In this document: one piece after another, positions 37,226-50,571 of the stretch
Numbering within the stretch: the stretch's first letter is position 1
How the letters are laid out: each line of letters opens with the position of its first letter
Source of the DNA: Synchiropus splendidus
Lineage: Eukaryota; Chordata; Actinopteri; Syngnathiformes; Callionymidae
NCBI RefSeq assembly: GCF_027744825.2
Contig: NC_071334.1
Span: 39,161,437 to 39,225,436, forward strand
DNA length: 64,000 bases
Direction of reading: 5' to 3'
Position numbers and translations under genes: made by a program
The notes under the pieces: generated by a model
Databases searched by the model: none
Told to the model about the DNA's origin: nothing
What the model saw: only the letters and a program-made list of their open reading frames with translations

Positions 37226-40200
37226 ACTTTCGAAAAACACTTCAGACAGCTTAGATTTGATGTGCACCTACTAGAAAGACCCTTCCTGCTATAGTGGGAG
37301 GTTAAAATTTCATGTTCTGAAGCTTCCCTGAAAAGTTATGGCACAATGCACAAAAACGCTTTTCAGCCTGAGATAAGGTGGGTTTCGGAACGCCAAACAT
37401 AAAAGTGTTAATAACTTTCGAAAAACACTTCAGACAGCTTAGATTTGATGTGCACCTACTAGAAAGACCCTTTCTGCTATAGTGGGAGGTTAAAATTTCA
37501 TGTTCTGAAGCTTCCCTGGAAAGTTATGGCACAATGCACAAAAACGCTTTTCAGCCTGAGATAAGGTGGGTTTCGGAACGCCAAACATAAAAGTGTTAAT
37601 AACTTTCGAAAAACACTTCAGACAGCTTAGATTTGATGTGCAACTACTAGAAAGACCCTTTCTGCTATAGTGGGAGGTTAAAATTTCATGTTCTGAAGCT
37701 TCCCTGAAAAGTTATGCCACAATGCTCAAAAACGCTTTTCAGCCTGAGATAAGGTGGGTTTCGGAACGCCAAACATAAAAGTGTTGATAACTTTCGAAAA
37801 ACACTTCAGACAGCTTAGATTTGATGTGCACCTACTAGAAAGACCCTTTCTGCTATAGTGGGAGGTTAAAATTTCATGTTCTGAAGCTTCCCTGAAAAGT
37901 TATGGCACAATGCGTAAAAACGCTTTTCAGCCTGAGATAAGGTGGGTTTCGGAACGCCAAACATAAAAGTGTTAATAACTTTCGAAAAACACTCCAGACA
38001 GCTAAGTTTTTATGTGCAACTACTAGAAAGATCCTTTATGCTATAGTGGGAGGTTAAAATTTCATGTTCTGAAGCTTCCCTGAAAAGTTATGGCACAATG
38101 CACAAAAACGCTTTTCAGCCTGAGATAAGGTGGGTTTCGGAACGCCAAACATAAAAGTGTTAATAACTTTCGAAAAACACTTCAGACAGCTTAGATTTGA
38201 TGTGCACCTACTAGAAAGACCCTTCCTGCTATAGTGGGAGGTTAAAATTTTATGTTCTGAAGCTTCCCTGAAAAGTTATGGCACAATGCACAAAAACGCT
38301 TTTCAGCCTGAGATAAGGTGGGTTTCGGAACGCCAAACATAAAAGTGTTAATAACTTTCGAAAAACACTTCAGACAGCTTAGATTTGATGTGCACCTACT
38401 AGAAAGACCCTTTCTGCTATAGTGGGAGGTTAAAATTTCATGTTCTGAAGCTTCCCTGAAAAGTTATGCCACAATGCACAAAAACGCTTTTCAGCCTGAG
38501 ATAAGGTGGGTTTCGGAACGCCAAACATAAAAGTGTTGACAACTTTCGAAAAACACTTCCGACAGCTTAGATTTGATGTGCACCTACTAGAAAGACCCTT
38601 TCTGCTATAGTGGGAGGTTAAAATTTCATGTTCTGAAGCTTCCCTGAAAAGTTATGGCACAATGCACAAAAACGCTTTTCAGCCTGAGATAAGGTGGGTT
38701 TCGGAACGCCAAACATAAAAGTGTTGATAACTTTCGAAAAACACTTCAGACAGCTTAGATTTGATGTGCACCTACTAGAAAGGCCCTTTCTGCTATAGTG
38801 GGAGGTTAAAATTTCATGTTCTGAAGCTTCCCTGAAAAGTTATGGCACAATGCGTAAAAACGCTTTTCAGCCTGAGATAAGGTGGGTTTCGGAACGCCAA
38901 ACATAAAAGTGTTGATAACTTTCGAAAAACACTTCAGACAGCTTAGATTAGATGTGCAACTACTAGAAAGACCCTTTCTGCTATAGTGGGAGGTTAAAAT
39001 TTCATGTTCTGAAGCTTCCCTGGAAAGTTATGGCACAATGCACAAAAACGCTTTTCAGCCTGAGATAAGGTGGGTTTCGGAACGCCAAACATAAAAGTGT
39101 TAATAACTTTCGAAAAACACTTCAGACAGCTTAGATTTGATGTGCACCTACTAGAAAGACCCTTTCTGCTATAGTGGGAGGTTAAAATTTCATGTTCTGA
39201 AGCTTCCCTGAAAAGTTATGCCACAATGCTCAAAAACGCTTTTCAGCCTGAGATAAGGTGGGTTTCGGAACGCCAAACATAAAAGTGTTGATAACTTTCG
39301 AAAAACACTTCAGACAGCTTAGATTTGATGTGTACCTACTAGAAAGACCCTTTCTGCTATAGTGGGAGGTTAAAATTTCATGTTCTGAAGCTTCCCTCAA
39401 AAGTTATGGCACAATGCACAAAAACGCTTTTCAGCCTGAGATAAGGTGGGTTTCGGAACGCCAAAAATAGAAGTGTTGATAACTTTCGAAAAACATTTCA
39501 GACAGCTTAGATTTGATGTGCAACTACTAGAAAGACCCTTTCTGCTATAGTGGGAGGTTAAAATTTCATGTTCTGAAGCTTCCCTGAAAAGTTATGGCAC
39601 AATGCACAAAAACGCTTTTCAGCGTGAGATAAGGTGGGTTTCGGAACGCCAAACATAAAAGTGTTAATAACTTTCGAAAAACACTTCAGACAGCTAAGAT
39701 TTTATATGCCACTACTAGAAAGACCCTTTCTGCTATAGTGGGAGGTTAAAATTTCATGTTCTGAAGCTTCCCTGAAAAGTTATGGCACAATGCACAAAAA
39801 CGCTTTTCAGCCTGAGATAAGGTGGGTTTCGGAACGCCAAACATAAAAGTGTTGATAACTTTCGAAAAACACTTCAGACAGCTTAGATTTGATGTGCACC
39901 TACTAGAAAGACCCTTTCTGCTATAGTGGGAGGTTAAAACTTCATGTTCTGAAGCTTCCCTGAAAAGTTATGGCACAATGCACAAAAACGCTTTTCAGCC
40001 TGAGATAAGGTGGGTTTCGGAACGCCAAACATAAAAGTGTTAATAACTTTCGAAAAACACTTCAGACAGCTTAGATTTATGTGCAACTACTAGAAAGACC
40101 CTTTCTGCTATAGTGGGAGGTTAAAATGTCATGTTCTGAAGCTTCCCTGAAAAGTTATGCCACAATGCTCAAAAAGGCTTTTCAGCCTGAGATAAGGTGG

Positions 40201-40232
40201 GTTTCGGAACGCCAAACATAAAAGTGTTGATA
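37226..40232 (+). repeat. 16-monomer higher-order repeat B, copy 2 (contains cassette 3)
   Basis: This follows copy 1 at 3008-bp spacing for about fourteen and a half monomers, with the cassette at 37790-40045. It departs inside the AAAACTTCATG monomer (39858), which here ends CAC/AATA. The final monomer is the 187-bp TTTATGTG type instead of the TTTAATG type. Private change: ATTTTATGTTC near 38250. Confidence 0.86.
40046..40232 (+). repeat. 187-bp monomer 1 (1-bp deletion)
   Basis: TTAGATTTATGTGCAAC replaces TTAGATTTGATGTGCAAC: one G is missing at offset 34. It shares AAAATGTCATG with the two other 187-bp monomers but has AAAAAGG after GCTC, which they lack. Confidence 0.93.
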
Positions 40233-40796
40233 ACTTTCGAAAAACACTTCAGACAGCTTAGATTTGATGTGCACCTACTAGAAAGACCCTTCCTGCTATA
40301 GTGGGAGGTTAAAATTTCATGTTCTGAAGCTTCCCTGAAAAGTTATGGCACAATGCACAAAAAGGCTTTTCAGCGTGAGATAAGGTGGGTTTCGGAACGC
40401 CAAACATAAAAGTGTTGATAACTTTCGAAAAACACTTCAGACAGCTTAGATTTGATGTGCACCTACTAGAAAGGCCCTTTCTGCTATAGTGGGAGGTTAA
40501 AATTTCATGTTCTGAAGCTTCCCTGAAAAGTTATGGCACAATGCACAAAAACGCTTTTCAGCCTGAGATAAGGTGGGTTTCGGAACGCCAAACATAAAAG
40601 TGTTAATAACTTTCGAAAAACACTTCAGACAGCTTAGATTTGATGTGCACCTACTAGAAAGACCCTTTCTGCTATAGTGGGAGGTTAAAATTTCATGTTC
40701 TGAAGCTTCCCTGAAAAGTTATGCCACAATGCACAAAAACGCTTTTCAGCCTGAGATAAGGTGGGTTTCGGAACGCCAAACATAAAAGTGTTGATA

Positions 40797-42300
40797 ACTT
40801 TCGAAAAACACTTCAGACAGCTTAGATTAGATGTGCAACTACTAGAAAGACCCTTTCTGCTATAGTGGGAGGTTAAAATTTCATGTTCTGAAGCTTCCCT
40901 GGAAAGTTATGGCACAATGCACAAAAACGCTTTTCAGCCTGAGATAAGGTGGGTTTCGGAACGCCAAACATAAAAGTGTTAATAACTTTCGAAAAACACT
41001 TCAGACAGCTTAGATTTGATGTGCAACTACTAGAAAGACCCTTTCTGCTATAGTGGGAGGTTAAAATTTCATGTTCTGAAGCTTCCCTGAAAAGTTATGC
41101 CACAATGCTCAAAAACGCTTTTCAGCCTGAGATAAGGTGGGTTTCGGAACGCCAAACATAAAAGTGTTGATAACTTTCGAAAAACACTTCAGACAGCTTA
41201 GATTTGATGTGCACCTACTAGAAAGGCCCTTTCTGCTATAGTGGGAGGTTAAAATTTCATGTTCTGAAGCTTCCCTGAAAAGTTATGGCACAATGCGTAA
41301 AAACGCTTTTCAGCCTGAGATAAGGTGGGTTTCGGAACGCCAAACATAAAAGTGTTAATAACTTTCGAAAAACACTTCAGACAGCTTAGATTTGATGTGC
41401 ACCTACTAGAAAGACCCTTTCTGCTATAGTGGGAGGTTAAAATTTCATGTTCTGAAGCTTCCCTGAAAAGTTATGCCACAATGCACAAAAACGCTTTTCA
41501 GCCTGAGATAAGGTGGGTTTCGGAACGCCAAACATAAAAGTGTTAATGACTATCGAAAAACACTTCAGACAGCTAAGATTTTATGTGCAACTACTAGAAA
41601 GACCCTTTATGCTATAGTGGGAGGTTAAAATTTCATGTTCTGAAGCTTCCCTGAAAAGTTATGGCACAATGCACAAAAACGCTTTTCAGCCTGAGATAAG
41701 GTGGGTTTCGGAACGCCAAACATAAAAGTGTTAATAACTTTCGAAAAACACTTCAGACAGCTTAGATTTGATGTGCACCTACTAGAAAGACCCTTCCTGC
41801 TATAGTGGGAGGTTAAAATTTCATGTTCTGAAGCTTCCCTGAAAAGTTATGGCACAATGCACAAAAACGCTTTTCAGCCTGAGATAAGGTGGGTTTCGGA
41901 ACGCCAAACATAAAAGTGTTAATAACTTTCGAAAAACACTTCAGACAGCTTAGATTTGATGTGCACCTACTAGAAAGACCCTTTCTGCTATAGTGGGAGG
42001 TTAAAATTTCATGTTCTGAAGCTTCCCTGGAAAGTTATGGCACAATGCACAAAAACGCTTTTCAGCCTGAGATAAGGTGGGTTTCGGAACGCCAAACATA
42101 AAAGTGTTAATAACTTTCGAAAAACACTTCAGACAGCTTAGATTTGATGTGCAACTACTAGAAAGACCCTTTCTGCTATAGTGGGAGGTTAAAATTTCAT
42201 GTTCTGAAGCTTCCCTGAAAAGTTATGCCACAATGCTCAAAAACGCTTTTCAGCCTGAGATAAGGTGGGTTTCGGAACGCCAAACATAAAAGTGTTGATA
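40797..42300 (+). repeat. 8-monomer block, repeated at 60159-61662
   Basis: Order: TTAGATTAGAT/CTGGAAAG, GCAACT/GCTC, AGGCCC/GCGT, ATGCCAC/AATG, CTAAGATTTTAT, CCCTTCC, CTGGAAAG, GCAACT/GCTC. The same eight occur in order at 60159-61662. A shorter related series ends the window (62227-63354). Confidence 0.82.
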
Positions 42301-43052
42301 ACTTTCGAAAAACACTTCAGACAGCTTAGATTTGATGTGCACCTACTAGAAAGACCCTTCCTGCTATAGTGGGAGGTTAAAATTTCATGTTCTGAAGCTT
42401 CCCTGAAAAGTTATGCCACAATGCTCAAAAACGCTTTTCAGCCTGAGATAAGGTGGGTTTCGGAACGCCAAACATAAAAGTGTTGATAACTTTCGAAAAA
42501 CACTTCAGACAGCTTAGATTTGATGTGCACCTACTAGAAAGACCCTTCCTGCTATAGTGGGAGGTTAAAATTTCATGTTCTGAAGCTTCCCTGAAAAGTT
42601 ATGGCACAATGCACAAAAACGCTTTTCAGCCTGAGATAAAGTGGGTTTCGGAACGCCAAACATAAAAGTGTTAATAACTTTCGAAAAACACTTCAGACAG
42701 CTTAGATTTGATGTGCACCTACTAGAAAGACCCTTTCTGCTATAGTGGGAGGTTAAAATTTCATGTTCTGAAGCTTCCCTGGAAAGTTATTGCACAATGC
42801 ACAAAAACGCTTTTCAGCCTGAGATAAGGTGGGTTTCGGAACGCCAAACATAAAAGTGTTAAAAACTTTCGAAAAACACTTCAGACAGCTTAGATTTGAT
42901 GTGCAACTACTAGAAAGACCCTTTCTGCTATAGTGGGAGGTTAAAATTTCATGTTCTGAAGCTTCCCTGAAAAGTTATGCCACAATGCTCAAAAACGCTT
43001 TTCAGCCTGAGATAAGGTGGGTTTCGGAACGCCAAACATAAAAGTGTTGATA

Positions 43053-45120
43053 ACTTTCGAAAAACACTTCAGACAGCTTAGATTTGATGTGCACCTACTA
43101 GAAAGACCCTTTCTGCTATAGTGGGAGGTTAAAATTTCATGTTCTGAAGCTTCCCTGAAAAGTTATGGCACAATGCGTAAAAACGCTTTTCAGCCTGAGA
43201 TAAGGTGGGTTTCGGAACGCCAAACATAAAAGTGTTAATAACTTTCGAAAAACACTCCAGACAGCTAAGTTTTTATGTGCAACTACTAGAAAGATCCTTT
43301 ATGCTATAGTGGGAGGTTAAAATTTCATGTTCTGAAGCTTCCCTGAAAAGTTATGGCACAATGCACAAAAACGCTTTTCAGCCTGAGATAAGGTGGGTTT
43401 CGGAACGCCAAACATAAAAGTGTTAATAACTTTCGAAAAACACTTCAGACAGCTTAGATTTGATGTGCACCTACTAGAAAGACCCTTCCTGCTATAGTGG
43501 GAGGTTAAAATTTCATGTTCTGAAGCTTCCCTGAAAAGTTATGGCACAATGCACAAAAACGCTTTTCAGCCTGAGATAAGGTGGGTTTCGGAACGCCAAA
43601 CATAAAAGTGTTAATAACTTTCGAAAAACACTTCAGACAGCTTAGATTTGATGTGCACCTACTAGAAAGACCCTTTCTGCTATAGTGGGAGGTTAAAATT
43701 TCATGTTCTGAAGCTTCCCTGAAAAGTTATGCCACAATGCACAAAAACGCTTTTCAGCCTGAGATAAGGTGGGTTTCGGAACGCCAAACATAAAAGTGTT
43801 GACAACTTTCGAAAAACACTTCCGACAGCTTAGATTTGATGTGCACCTACTAGAAAGACCCTTTCTGCTATAGTGGGAGGTTAAAATTTCATGTTCTGAA
43901 GCTTCCCTGAAAAGTTATGGCACAATGCACAAAAACGCTTTTCAGCCTGAGATAAGGTGGGTTTCGGAACGCCAAACATAAAAGTGTTGATAACTTTCGA
44001 AAAACACTTCAGACAGCTTAGATTTGATGTGCACCTACTAGAAAGGCCCTTTCTGCTATAGTGGGAGGTTAAAATTTCATGTTCTGAAGCTTCCCTGAAA
44101 AGTTATGGCACAATGCGTAAAAACGCTTTTCAGCCTGAGATAAGGTGGGTTTCGGAACGCCAAACATAAAAGTGTTGATAACTTTCGAAAAACACTTCAG
44201 ACAGCTTAGATTAGATGTGCAACTACTAGAAAGACCCTTTCTGCTATAGTGGGAGGTTAAAATTTCATGTTCTGAAGCTTCCCTGGAAAGTTATGGCACA
44301 ATGCACAAAAACGCTTTTCAGCCTGAGATAAGGTGGGTTTCGGAACGCCAAACATAAAAGTGTTAATAACTTTCGAAAAACACTTCAGACAGCTTAGATT
44401 TGATGTGCACCTACTAGAAAGACCCTTTCTGCTATAGTGGGAGGTTAAAATTTCATGTTCTGAAGCTTCCCTGAAAAGTTATGCCACAATGCTCAAAAAC
44501 GCTTTTCAGCCTGAGATAAGGTGGGTTTCGGAACGCCAAACATAAAAGTGTTGATAACTTTCGAAAAACACTTCAGACAGCTTAGATTTGATGTGTACCT
44601 ACTAGAAAGACCCTTTCTGCTATAGTGGGAGGTTAAAATTTCATGTTCTGAAGCTTCCCTCAAAAGTCATGGCACAATGCACAAAAACGCTTTTCAGCCT
44701 GAGATAAGGTGGGTTTCGGAAAGCCAAAAATAGAAGTGTTGATAACTTTCGAAAAACATTTCAGACAGCTTAGATTTGATGTGCAACTACTAGAAAGACC
44801 CTTTCTGCTATAGTGGGAGGTTAAAATTTCATGTTCTGAAGCTTCCCTGAAAAGTTATGGCACAATGCACAAAAACGCTTTTCAGCGTGAGATAAGGTGG
44901 GTTTCGGAACGCCAAACATAAAAGTGTTAATAACTTTCGAAAAACACTTCAGACAGCTAAGATTTTATATGCCACTACTAGAAAGACCCTTTCTGCTATA
45001 GTGGGAGGTTAAAACTTCATGTTCTGAAGCTTCCCTGAAAAGTTATGGCACAATGCGTAAAAACGCTTTTCAGCCTGAGATAAGGTGGGTTTCGGAACGC
45101 CAAACATAAAAGTGTTGATA
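43053..45120 (+). repeat. 12-monomer cassette, occurrence 4, contracted to 11
   Basis: Same cassette order as 30270-32525. The last two types are fused in one monomer (44933): its left side is CTAAGATTTTATATGCCACT, its right side AAAACTTCATG with GCGT. Private changes: AAAAGTCATGG near 44664 and GGAAAGCC near 44719. It is followed at 45121 by TTTAATG with GAGGCAATAAT, as in occurrences 5 and 6. Confidence 0.87.
44933..45120 (+). repeat. chimeric monomer ending cassette 4
   Basis: ATATGCCACT on the left (type of 36662) is joined to AAAACTTCATG + GCGT on the right (type of 36850), between offsets 43 and 83. One monomer has been lost relative to cassettes 2, 5 and 6. Confidence 0.83.
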
Positions 45121-45496
45121 ACTTTCGAAAAACACTTCAGACAGCTTAGATTTAATGTGCAACTACTAGAAAGACCCTTTCTGCTATAGTGGGAGGCAAT
45201 AATTTCATGTTCTGAAGCTTCCCTGAAAAGTTATGCCACAATGCACAAAAATGCTTTTCAGCCAGAGATAAGGTGGGTTTCGGAACGCCAAAAATAAAAG
45301 TGTTGATAACTTTCGAAAAACATTTCAGACAGCTTAGATTTGATGTGCAACTACTAGAAAGACCCTTTCTGCTATAGTGGGAGGTTAAAATTTCATGTTC
45401 TGAAGCTTCCCTGAAAAGTTATGGCACAATGCACAAAAACGCTGTTCAGCGTGAGATAAGGTGGGTTTCGGAACGCCAAACATAAAAGTGTTAATA

Positions 45497-46435
45497 ACTT
45501 TCGAAAAACACTTCAGACAGCTAAGATTTTATATGCCACTACTAGAAAGACCCTTTCTGCTATAGTGGGAGGTTAAAATTTCATGTTCTGAAGCTTCCCT
45601 GAAAAGTTATGGCACAATGCACAAAAACGCTTTTCAACCTGAGATAAGGTGGGTTTCGGAACGCCAAACATAAAAGTGTTGATAACTTTCGAAAAACACT
45701 TCAGACAGCTTTGATTTGATGTGCAACTACTAGAAAGGCCCTTTCTGCTATAGTGGGAGGTTAAAATTTCATGTTCTGAAGCTTCCCTGAAAAGTTATGG
45801 CACAATGCACAAAAACGCTTTTCAGCCTGAGATAAGGTGGGTTTCGGAACGCCAAACATAAAAGTGTTAATAACTTTCGAAAAACACTTCAGACAGCTTA
45901 GATTTATGTGCAACTACTAGAAAGACCCTTTCTGCTATAGTGGGAGGTTAAAATGTCATGTTCTGAAGCTTCCCTGAAAAGTTATGCCACAATGCTCAAA
46001 AACGCTTTTCAGCCTGAGATAAGGTGGGTTTCGGAACGCCAAACATAAAAGTGTTGATAACTTTCGAAAAACACTTCAGACAGCTTAGATTTGATGTGCA
46101 CCTACTAGAAAGACCCTTCCTGCTATAGTGGGAGGTTAAAATTTCATGTTCTGAAGCTTCCCTGAAAAGTTATGGCACAATGCACAAAAAGGCTTTTCAG
46201 CGTGAGATAAGGTGGGTTTCGGAACGCCAAACATAAAAGTGTTGATAACTTTCGAAAAACACTTCAGACAGCTTAGATTTGATGTGCACCTACTAGAAAG
46301 GCCCTTTCTGCTATAGTGGGAGGTTAAAATTTCATGTTCTGAAGCTTCCCTGAAAAGTTATGGCACAATGCACAAAAACGCTTTTCAGCCTGAGATAAGG
46401 TGGGTTTCGGAACGCCAAACATAAAAGTGTTAATA
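45497..46435 (+). repeat. 5-monomer block, repeated at 58656-59594
   Basis: Order: ATATGCCACT with TTTTCAACCTGAG; CTTTGATTTGAT with AGGCCC; the 187-bp TTTATGTG monomer with AAAATGTCATG; CCCTTCC with AAAAAGG and CAGCGTGAG; AGGCCC. The five match 58656-59594 including the 1-bp deletion. The copies differ by GCCAGAG near 59550. Confidence 0.88.
45873..46059 (+). repeat. 187-bp monomer 2 (same 1-bp deletion)
   Basis: Same missing G at offset 34 and same AAAATGTCATG as the monomer at 40046. It is flanked by CTTTGATTTGAT (left) and CCCTTCC/AAAAAGG (right), as is the monomer at 59032. Confidence 0.93.
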
Positions 46436-49400
46436 ACTTTCGAAAAACACTTCAGACAGCTTAGATTTGATGTGCACCTACTAGAAAGACCCTTTCTGCT
46501 ATAGTGGGAGGTTAAAATTTCATGTTCTGAAGCTTCCCTGAAAAGTTATGCCACAATGCACAAAAAGGCTTTTCAGCGTGAGATAAGGTGGGTTTCGGAA
46601 CGCCAAACATAAAAGTGTTGATAACTTTCGAAAAACACTTCAGACAGCTTAGATTTGATGTGCACCTTCTAGAAAGGCCCTTTCTGCTATAGTGGGAGGT
46701 TAAAATTTCATGTTCTGAAGCTTCCCTGAAAAGTTATGGCACAATGCGTAAAAACGCTTTTCAGCCTGAGATGAGGTGGGTTTCGGAACGCCAAACATAA
46801 AAGTGTTAATAACTATCGAAAAACACTCCAGACAGCTAAGTTTTTATGTGCAACTACTAGAAAGATCCTTTATGCTATAGTGGGAGGTTAAAATTTCATG
46901 TTCTGAAGCTTCCCTGAAAAGTTATGGCACAATGCACAAAAACGCTTTTCAGCCTGAGATAAGGTGGGTTTCGGAACGCCAAACATAAAAGTGTTAATAA
47001 CTTTCGAAAAACACTTCAGACAGCTTAGATTTGATGTGCACTTACTAGAAAGACCCTTCCTGCTATAGTGGGAGGTTAAAATTTCATGTTCTGAAGCTTC
47101 CCTGAAAAGTTATGGCACAATGCACAAAAACGCTTTTCAGCCTGAGATAAGGTGGGTTTCGGAACGCCAAACATAAAAGTGTTAATAACTTTCGAAAAAC
47201 ACTTCAGACAGCTTAGATTTGATGTGCACCTACTAGAAAGACCCTTTCTGCTATAGTGGGAGGTTAAAATTTCATGTTCTGAAGCTTCCCTGAAAAGTTA
47301 TGCCACAATGCACAAAAACGCTTTTCAGCCTGAGATAAGGTGGGTTTCGGAACGCCAAACATAAAAGTGTTGACAACTTTCGAAAAACACTTCCGACAGC
47401 TTAGATTTGATGTGCACCTACTAGAAAGACCCTTTCTGCTATAGTGGGAGGTTAAAATTTCATGTTCTGAAGCTTCCCTGAAATGTTATGGCACAATGCA
47501 CAAAAACGCTTTTCAGCCTGAGATAAGGTGGGTTTCGGAACGCCAAACATAAAAGTGTTGATAACTTTCGAAAAACACTTCAGACAGCTTAGATTTGGTG
47601 TGCAACTACTAGAAAGACCCTTTCTGCTATAGTGGGAGGTTAAAATTTCATGTTCTGAAGCTTCCCTGAAAAGTTATGGCACAATGCACAAAAACGCTTT
47701 TCAGCCTGAGATAAGGTGGGTTTCGGAACGCCAAACATAAAAGTGTTAATAACTTTCGAAAAACACTTCAGACAGCTTAGATTTGATGTGCACCTACTAG
47801 AAAGACCCTTTCTGCTATAGTGGGAGGTTAAAATTTCATGTTCTGAAGCTTCCCTGAAAAGTTATGCCACAATGCTCAAAAACGCTTTTCAGCCTGAGAT
47901 AAGGTGGGTTTCGGAACGCCAAACATAAAAGTGTTGATAACTTTCGAAAAACACTTCAGACAGCTTAGATATGATGTGCACCTACTAGAATGGCCCTTTC
48001 TGCTATAGTGGGAGGTTAAAATTTCATGTTCTGAAGCTTCCCTGAAAAGTTATGGCACAATGCGTAAAAACGCTTTTCAGCCTGAGATAAGGTGGGTTTC
48101 GGAACGCCAAACATAAAAGTGTTAATAACTATCGAAAAACACATCAGACAGCTAAGTTTTTATGTGCAACTACTAGAAAGATCCTTTATGCTATAGTGGG
48201 AGGTTAAAATTTCATGTTCTGAAGCTTCCCTGAAAAGTTATGGCACAATGCACAAAAACGCTTTTCAGCCTGAGATAAGGTGGGTTTCGGAACGCCAAAC
48301 ATAAAAGTGTTAATAACTTTCGAAAAACACTTCAGACAGCTTAGATTTGATGTGCACCTACTAGAAAGACCCTTTCTGCTATAGTGGGAGGTTAAAATTT
48401 CATGTTCTGAAGCTTCCATGAAAAGTTATGGCACAATGCACAAAAACGCTTTTCAGCCTGAGATAAGGTGGGTTTCGGAACGCCAAACATAAAAGTGTTA
48501 ATAACTTTCGAAAAACACTTCAGACAGCTTAGATTTGATGTGCACCTACTAGAAAGACCCTTTCTGCTATAGTGGGAGGTTAAAATTTCATGTTCTGAAG
48601 CTTCCCTGAAAAGTTATGCCACAATGCACAAAAACGCTATTCAGCCTGAGATAAGGTGGGTTTCGGAACGCCAAACATAAAAGTGTTGATAACTTTCGAA
48701 AAACACTTCCGACAGCTTAGATTTGATGTGCACCTACTAGAAAGACCCTTTCTGCTATAGTGGGAGGTTAAAATTTCATGTTCTGAAGCTTCCCTGAAAA
48801 GTTATGGCACAATGCACAAAAACGCTTTTCAGCCTCAGATAAGGTGGGTTTCGGAACGCCAAACATAAAAGTGTTGATAACTTTCGAAAAACTCTTCAGA
48901 CAGCTTAGATTTGATGTGCACCTACTAGAAAGGCCCTTTCTGCTATAGTGGGAGGTTAAAATTTCATGTTCTGAAGCTTCCCTGAAAAGTTATGGCACAA
49001 TGCGTAAAAACGCTTTTCAGCCTGAGATAAGGTGGGTTTCGGAACGCCAAACATAAAAGTGTTAATAACTTTCGAAAAACACTTCAGACAGCTTAGATTT
49101 GATGTGCAACTACTAGAAAGACCCTTTCTGCTATAGTGGGAGGTTAAAATTTCATGTTCTGAAGCTTCCCTGAAAAGTTATGGCACAATGCACAAAAACG
49201 CTTTTCAGCCTGAGATAAGGTGGGTTTCCGAACGCCAAACATAAAAGTGTTAATAACTTTCGAAAAACACTTCAGACAGCTTAGATTTGGTGTGCAACTA
49301 CTAGAAAGACCCTTTCTGCTATAGTGGGAGGTTAAAATTTCATGTTCTGAAGCTTCCCTGAAAAGTTATGGCACAATGCACAAAAACGCTTTTCAGCGTG

Positions 49401-50571
49401 AGATAAGGTGGGTTTCGGAACGCCAAACATAAAAGTGTTAATAACTTTCGAAAAACACTTCAGACAGCTAAGATTTTATATGCCACTACTAGAAAGACCC
49501 TTTCTGCTATAGTGGGAGGTTAAAATTTCATGTTCTGAAGCTTCCCTGAAAAGTTATGGCACAATGCACAAAAACGCTTTTCAGCCTGAGATCAGGTGGG
49601 TTTCGGAACGCCAAACATAAAAGTGTTGATAACTTTCGAAAAACACTTCAGACAGCTTTGATTTGATGTGCAACTACTAGAAAGGCCTTTTCTGCTATAG
49701 TGGGAGGTTAAAATTTCATGTTCTGAAGCTTCCCTGAAAAGTTATGGCACAATGCACAAAAACGCTTTTCAGCCTGAGATAAGGTGGGTTTCGGAACGCC
49801 AAACATAAAAGTGTTAATAACTTTCGAAAAACACTTCAGACAGCTTAGATTTGATGTGCAACTACTAGAAAGACCCTTTCTGCTATAGTGGGAGGTTAAA
49901 ATTTCATGTTCTGAAGCTTCCCTGAAAAGTTATGCCACAATGCTCAAAAACGCTTTTCAGCCTGAGATAAGGTGGGTTTCGGAACGCCAAACATAAAAGT
50001 GTTGATAACTTTCGAAAAACACTTCAGACAGCTTAGATTTGATGTGCACCTACTAGAAAGACCCTTTCTGCTATAGTGGGAGGTTAAAATTTCATGTTCT
50101 GAAGCTTCCCTGAAAAGTTATGGCACAATGCACAAAAAGGCTTTTCAGCGTGAGATAAGGTGGGTTTCGGAACGCCAAACATAAAAGTGTTGATAACTTT
50201 CGAAAAACACTTCAGACAGCTTAGATTTGATGTGCACCTACTAGAAAGGCCCTTTCTGCTATAGTGGGAGGTTAAAATTTCATGTTCTGAAGCTTCCCTG
50301 AAAAGTTATGGCACAATGCGTAAAAACGCTTTTCAGCCTGAGATAAGGTGGGTTTCGGAACGCCAAACATAAAAGTGTTAATAACTATCGAAAAACACTC
50401 CAGACAGCTAAGTTTTTATGTGCAACTACTAGAAAGATCCTTTATGCTATAGTGGGAGGTTAAAATTTCATGTTCTGAAGCTTCCCTGAAAAGTTATGGC
50501 ACAATGCACAAAAACGCTTTTCAGCCTGAGATAAGGTGGGTTTCGGAACGCCAAACATAAAAGTGTTAATA
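46436..50571 (+). repeat. mosaic stretch, 22 monomers
   Basis: Pieces of several series are joined. 47188-48315 (ATGCCAC/GACA, CTTCCG, TTTGGTG, ATGCCAC/GCTC, TAGATATGAT/AATGGCCC, AACACATCAG) resembles 50572-51699, 18 monomers on. 49256-50383 (CAGCGTGAG, ATATGCCACT, CTTTGATTTGAT, GCAACT/GCTC, AAAAAGG, AGGCCC) resembles 45309-46435 but without the 1-bp deletion. Private changes are more common than elsewhere: CCTTCTAGA near 46666, GAAATGTT near 47480, CCATGAAAAG near 48416, CGCTATTC near 48636, GCCTCAG near 48833, AAACTCTTC near 48888, TTTCCGAACG near 49226, GAGATCAGG near 49589 and GGCCTTTTC near 49684. Confidence 0.8.

Noticed and set aside
48204..48419. A 71-codon open frame on the minus strand
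   Set aside because: It lies wholly inside satellite monomers. Its ATG exists only because of a private C to A change (CCATG near 48416), and it ends at the TTA stop present in most monomers. Homologous positions in other monomers lack the start. No domain is recognisable, so it is a chance frame.
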